Origin: Magnetococcales bacterium
GTDB lineage: Bacteria > Pseudomonadota > Magnetococcia > Magnetococcales > Magnetaquicoccaceae
Length of the DNA stretch: 7,527 nt
NCBI GenBank assembly: GCA_015229095.1
Contig: JADGCE010000128.1
Coordinates: 1 to 7,527, forward strand
Direction: 5' to 3'
Shown: positions 6,981-7,527 of the stretch, in pieces
Position numbering within the stretch: position 1 is the first letter of the stretch
How the letters are laid out: every line of letters starts with the position of its first letter
Made by a program: the position numbers and the translations under genes
The notes under the pieces: model-generated
The model's database searches: none
What the model saw: only the letters and a program-made list of their open reading frames with translations
Told to the model about the DNA's origin: nothing

Positions 6981-6999
6981 AGCAATCAAATAGCAATCA
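6981..6999 (+). repeat. Short direct repeat AGCAATCA next to the tRNA unit
   Basis: AGCAATCA occurs at 6981-6988 and again at 6992-6999, an 11-bp period, in an AT-rich patch (about 6975-7015) directly after the terminator. Helically phased short repeats downstream of a tRNA gene resemble the arm sites of tyrosine integrases, but no integrase gene or second copy of the tRNA 3' end is present here, so this is only a description. Confidence 0.5.
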
Positions 7000-7080
7000 G
7001 TTGGAAAAAATTCACTCTCCAGCAACCCCCCTGACATGCCCCACCGATCCACCTTGCCCACCCCCTCCAGACAGTCACCG

Positions 7081-7200
7081 TCACCGCTCCCTACCAGGGT
7101 GATGGCCTTCCCACTCTTCCCCCTGTCGGATGTGGCTGATGCCTTTCGCCCCCGGTCGGGTGGAGTCGTCACCGCTCCCTGCCCTGGTGGAGACCTTCCC
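7081..7200. repeat. Diverged direct repeat, two 32-bp copies 88 bp apart
   Basis: Copies at 7081-7112 and 7169-7200 agree at 26 of 32 positions. Both start TCACCGCTCCCT and end CCTTCCC. A third, partial match (CTGGTGATCCTTCCC) lies at 7307-7321. The middle of each copy contains ACCAGGG or its reverse complement CCCTGGT, which also occurs in CCTACCAGGG at 7265-7274. The pattern suggests an old, decaying repeat family rather than a CRISPR array: the copies are imperfect, few and irregularly spaced. Confidence 0.6.
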
Positions 7201-7387
7201 TGCCTGGGGTAGGCCATGGGCAAGGTCACCCTGATGGCTGTCTCCGCTGCCCGCCCTGCCTGTTCCTACCAGGGAGAGAGATTCACCTTGCTGGCTTGTG
7301 GTGGTCCTGGTGATCCTTCCCCCTGGAAAGGGGAGTCTCCACCGTCGGCGGTGCCGGGGTGGCGTCGGGTTGGGGGTGGGTGTCACC

Positions 7388-7422
7388 AGAAACAGAGATG
7401 TCAATTTGACATTTCTGTTTTT
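7388..7422. promoter_or_regulatory. 35-nt palindrome upstream of the putative hemB
   Basis: Arms of 17 nt (7388-7404 and 7406-7422) flank a single central T; 15 of 17 positions are complementary and the two mismatches are G-T, which could pair in RNA. The core is TGTCA-ATT-TGACA (7399-7411). It is AT-rich inside very GC-rich sequence and ends 28 nt before the ATG at 7451. It could be an operator for a dimeric regulator, or an RNA stem-loop. As a terminator it is weak because the stem is AT-rich and most of the T-run is used in pairing. Confidence 0.6.
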
Positions 7423-7431
7423 CAGCCCTCT

Positions 7432-7448
7432 TGTTCCCTTCGGGAGCA
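7432..7448 (+). promoter_or_regulatory. Hairpin that includes the Shine-Dalgarno of the putative hemB
   Basis: TGTTCCC (7432-7438) can pair with GGGAGCA (7442-7448) around a TTC loop, seven pairs with one G-U. The 3' arm contains GGGAG (7442-7446), the only Shine-Dalgarno candidate for ATG 7451, spaced 4 nt from it. If the hairpin forms in the mRNA, the ribosome-binding site would be masked. Confidence 0.5.
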
Positions 7449-7450
7449 CC

Positions 7451-7527
7451 ATGCCTTTGTTTCAACCGCAGATGCCGCCGCCCCGCCTGCGCCACAACCG
7501 TCTTTCGCCGTCGTTTGTCGTGCGGGA
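7451..7527 (+). CDS. hemB: Probable porphobilinogen synthase (delta-aminolevulinate dehydratase), N-terminal fragment
   Basis: The frame starts at ATG 7451 and is still open at the right edge, so only about 25 residues are seen. The segment PPPRLRHNRLSPSFVVR resembles the start of HemB proteins, which typically read RPRRLRxxxxxRxLVRET before the conserved barrel. HemB condenses two 5-aminolevulinate molecules to porphobilinogen in heme and tetrapyrrole synthesis. ATG 7451 has GGGAG 4 nt upstream; an in-frame ATG at 7472 is an alternative start. The call depends on a short, weakly conserved N-terminus and needs the downstream sequence, where HemB would show LIxPLFV and the metal-binding and catalytic lysine motifs. 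Confidence 0.55.
   Translation, partial: MPLFQPQMPPPRLRHNRLSPSFVVR

Larger units (their letters stand above)
6976..7450. other. 475-bp intergenic region without a convincing gene
   Basis: This lies between the tRNA terminator and the putative hemB. Open frames exist on the minus strand (up to 123 codons), but their products are low-complexity (Gly, Ser, Arg, Pro), match no family I know, and one of them continues into the tRNA gene, so I do not call them. The left 40 bp are AT-rich, 7010-7380 is GC-rich with repeated short motifs (ACCAGGG/CCCTGGT and CCTTCCC), and the right end contains a palindrome and a hairpin in front of the next start codon. No clear sigma-70 promoter for hemB was found: TTGACA at 7406-7411 lacks a matching -10 box. 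Confidence 0.7.

Noticed and set aside
6909..7229. Minus-strand open frame of 106 codons
   Set aside because: Its 3' end runs through the tRNA terminator and into the tRNA gene, and its sequence resembles no family.
7081..7321. CRISPR array
   Set aside because: Only two or three imperfect copies, with spacings of about 88 and more than 100 bp and no constant spacer length; no cas genes nearby.
7406..7411. Promoter for hemB from TTGACA in the palindrome
   Set aside because: No -10-like hexamer 15-19 bp downstream; the following bases are cagccctcttgttccc. The match is part of the palindrome.
7388..7422. Intrinsic terminator as the main reading of the palindrome
   Set aside because: The stem is AT-rich, the T-run is mostly consumed by pairing, and no gene ends shortly before it. 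It is kept as an operator or stem-loop candidate instead.
7081..7452. Minus-strand open frame of 123 codons in the intergenic region
   Set aside because: Low-complexity Gly/Ser/Arg/Pro composition, no recognised domain, no good ribosome-binding site, and it covers the repeats and palindrome. Long open frames arise by chance on the opposite strand of GC-rich DNA.

Overview
The window looks like a chromosomal stretch of a GC-rich proteobacterium. The best guess is an early-branching alphaproteobacterial lineage, such as a Magnetococcales-like organism. The reasons are a PopZ-like gene directly upstream of valS (an alphaproteobacterial arrangement), a ValRS that closely resembles the E. coli type, and a birA-coaX-SPOR run of the kind I associate more with beta- and gammaproteobacteria. 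The lineage is inference from gene content and recalled sequences, not from a search.

Layout: All protein genes are on the + strand. Bases 2-574 hold the 3' part of an acidic, proline-rich PopZ-like gene with degenerate 20-residue tandem repeats. From 629 to 6797 there is a tightly packed block: valS (valyl-tRNA synthetase), nadC (NAD synthesis), birA (biotin-protein ligase), coaX (type III pantothenate kinase, CoA synthesis) and a membrane-anchored protein with two SPOR-like modules. Gaps are 27 nt or less, or the genes overlap, so these five are probably one operon, possibly including the popZ-like gene. The block combines tRNA charging with three cofactor functions and ends with a likely peptidoglycan-binding protein.

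Bases 6808-6975 are a compact tRNA transcription unit: a near-consensus sigma-70 promoter, a tRNA with a CAU anticodon (most likely elongator Met) and an intrinsic terminator. No terminator is visible between the SPOR gene and this promoter, so the upstream operon may read through into the tRNA.

Bases 6976-7450 have no convincing gene. They hold a short direct repeat next to the tRNA terminator, a GC-rich stretch with a diverged repeated motif, a 35-nt palindrome that is AT-rich against its surroundings, and a small hairpin whose 3' arm contains the ribosome-binding site of the last gene. That gene starts at 7451, runs off the window, and looks like the N-terminus of hemB (porphobilinogen synthase).

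Most of the window is ordinary housekeeping. The parts worth a second look are the repeat-bearing PopZ-like protein and the 7010-7450 leader region in front of the putative hemB.
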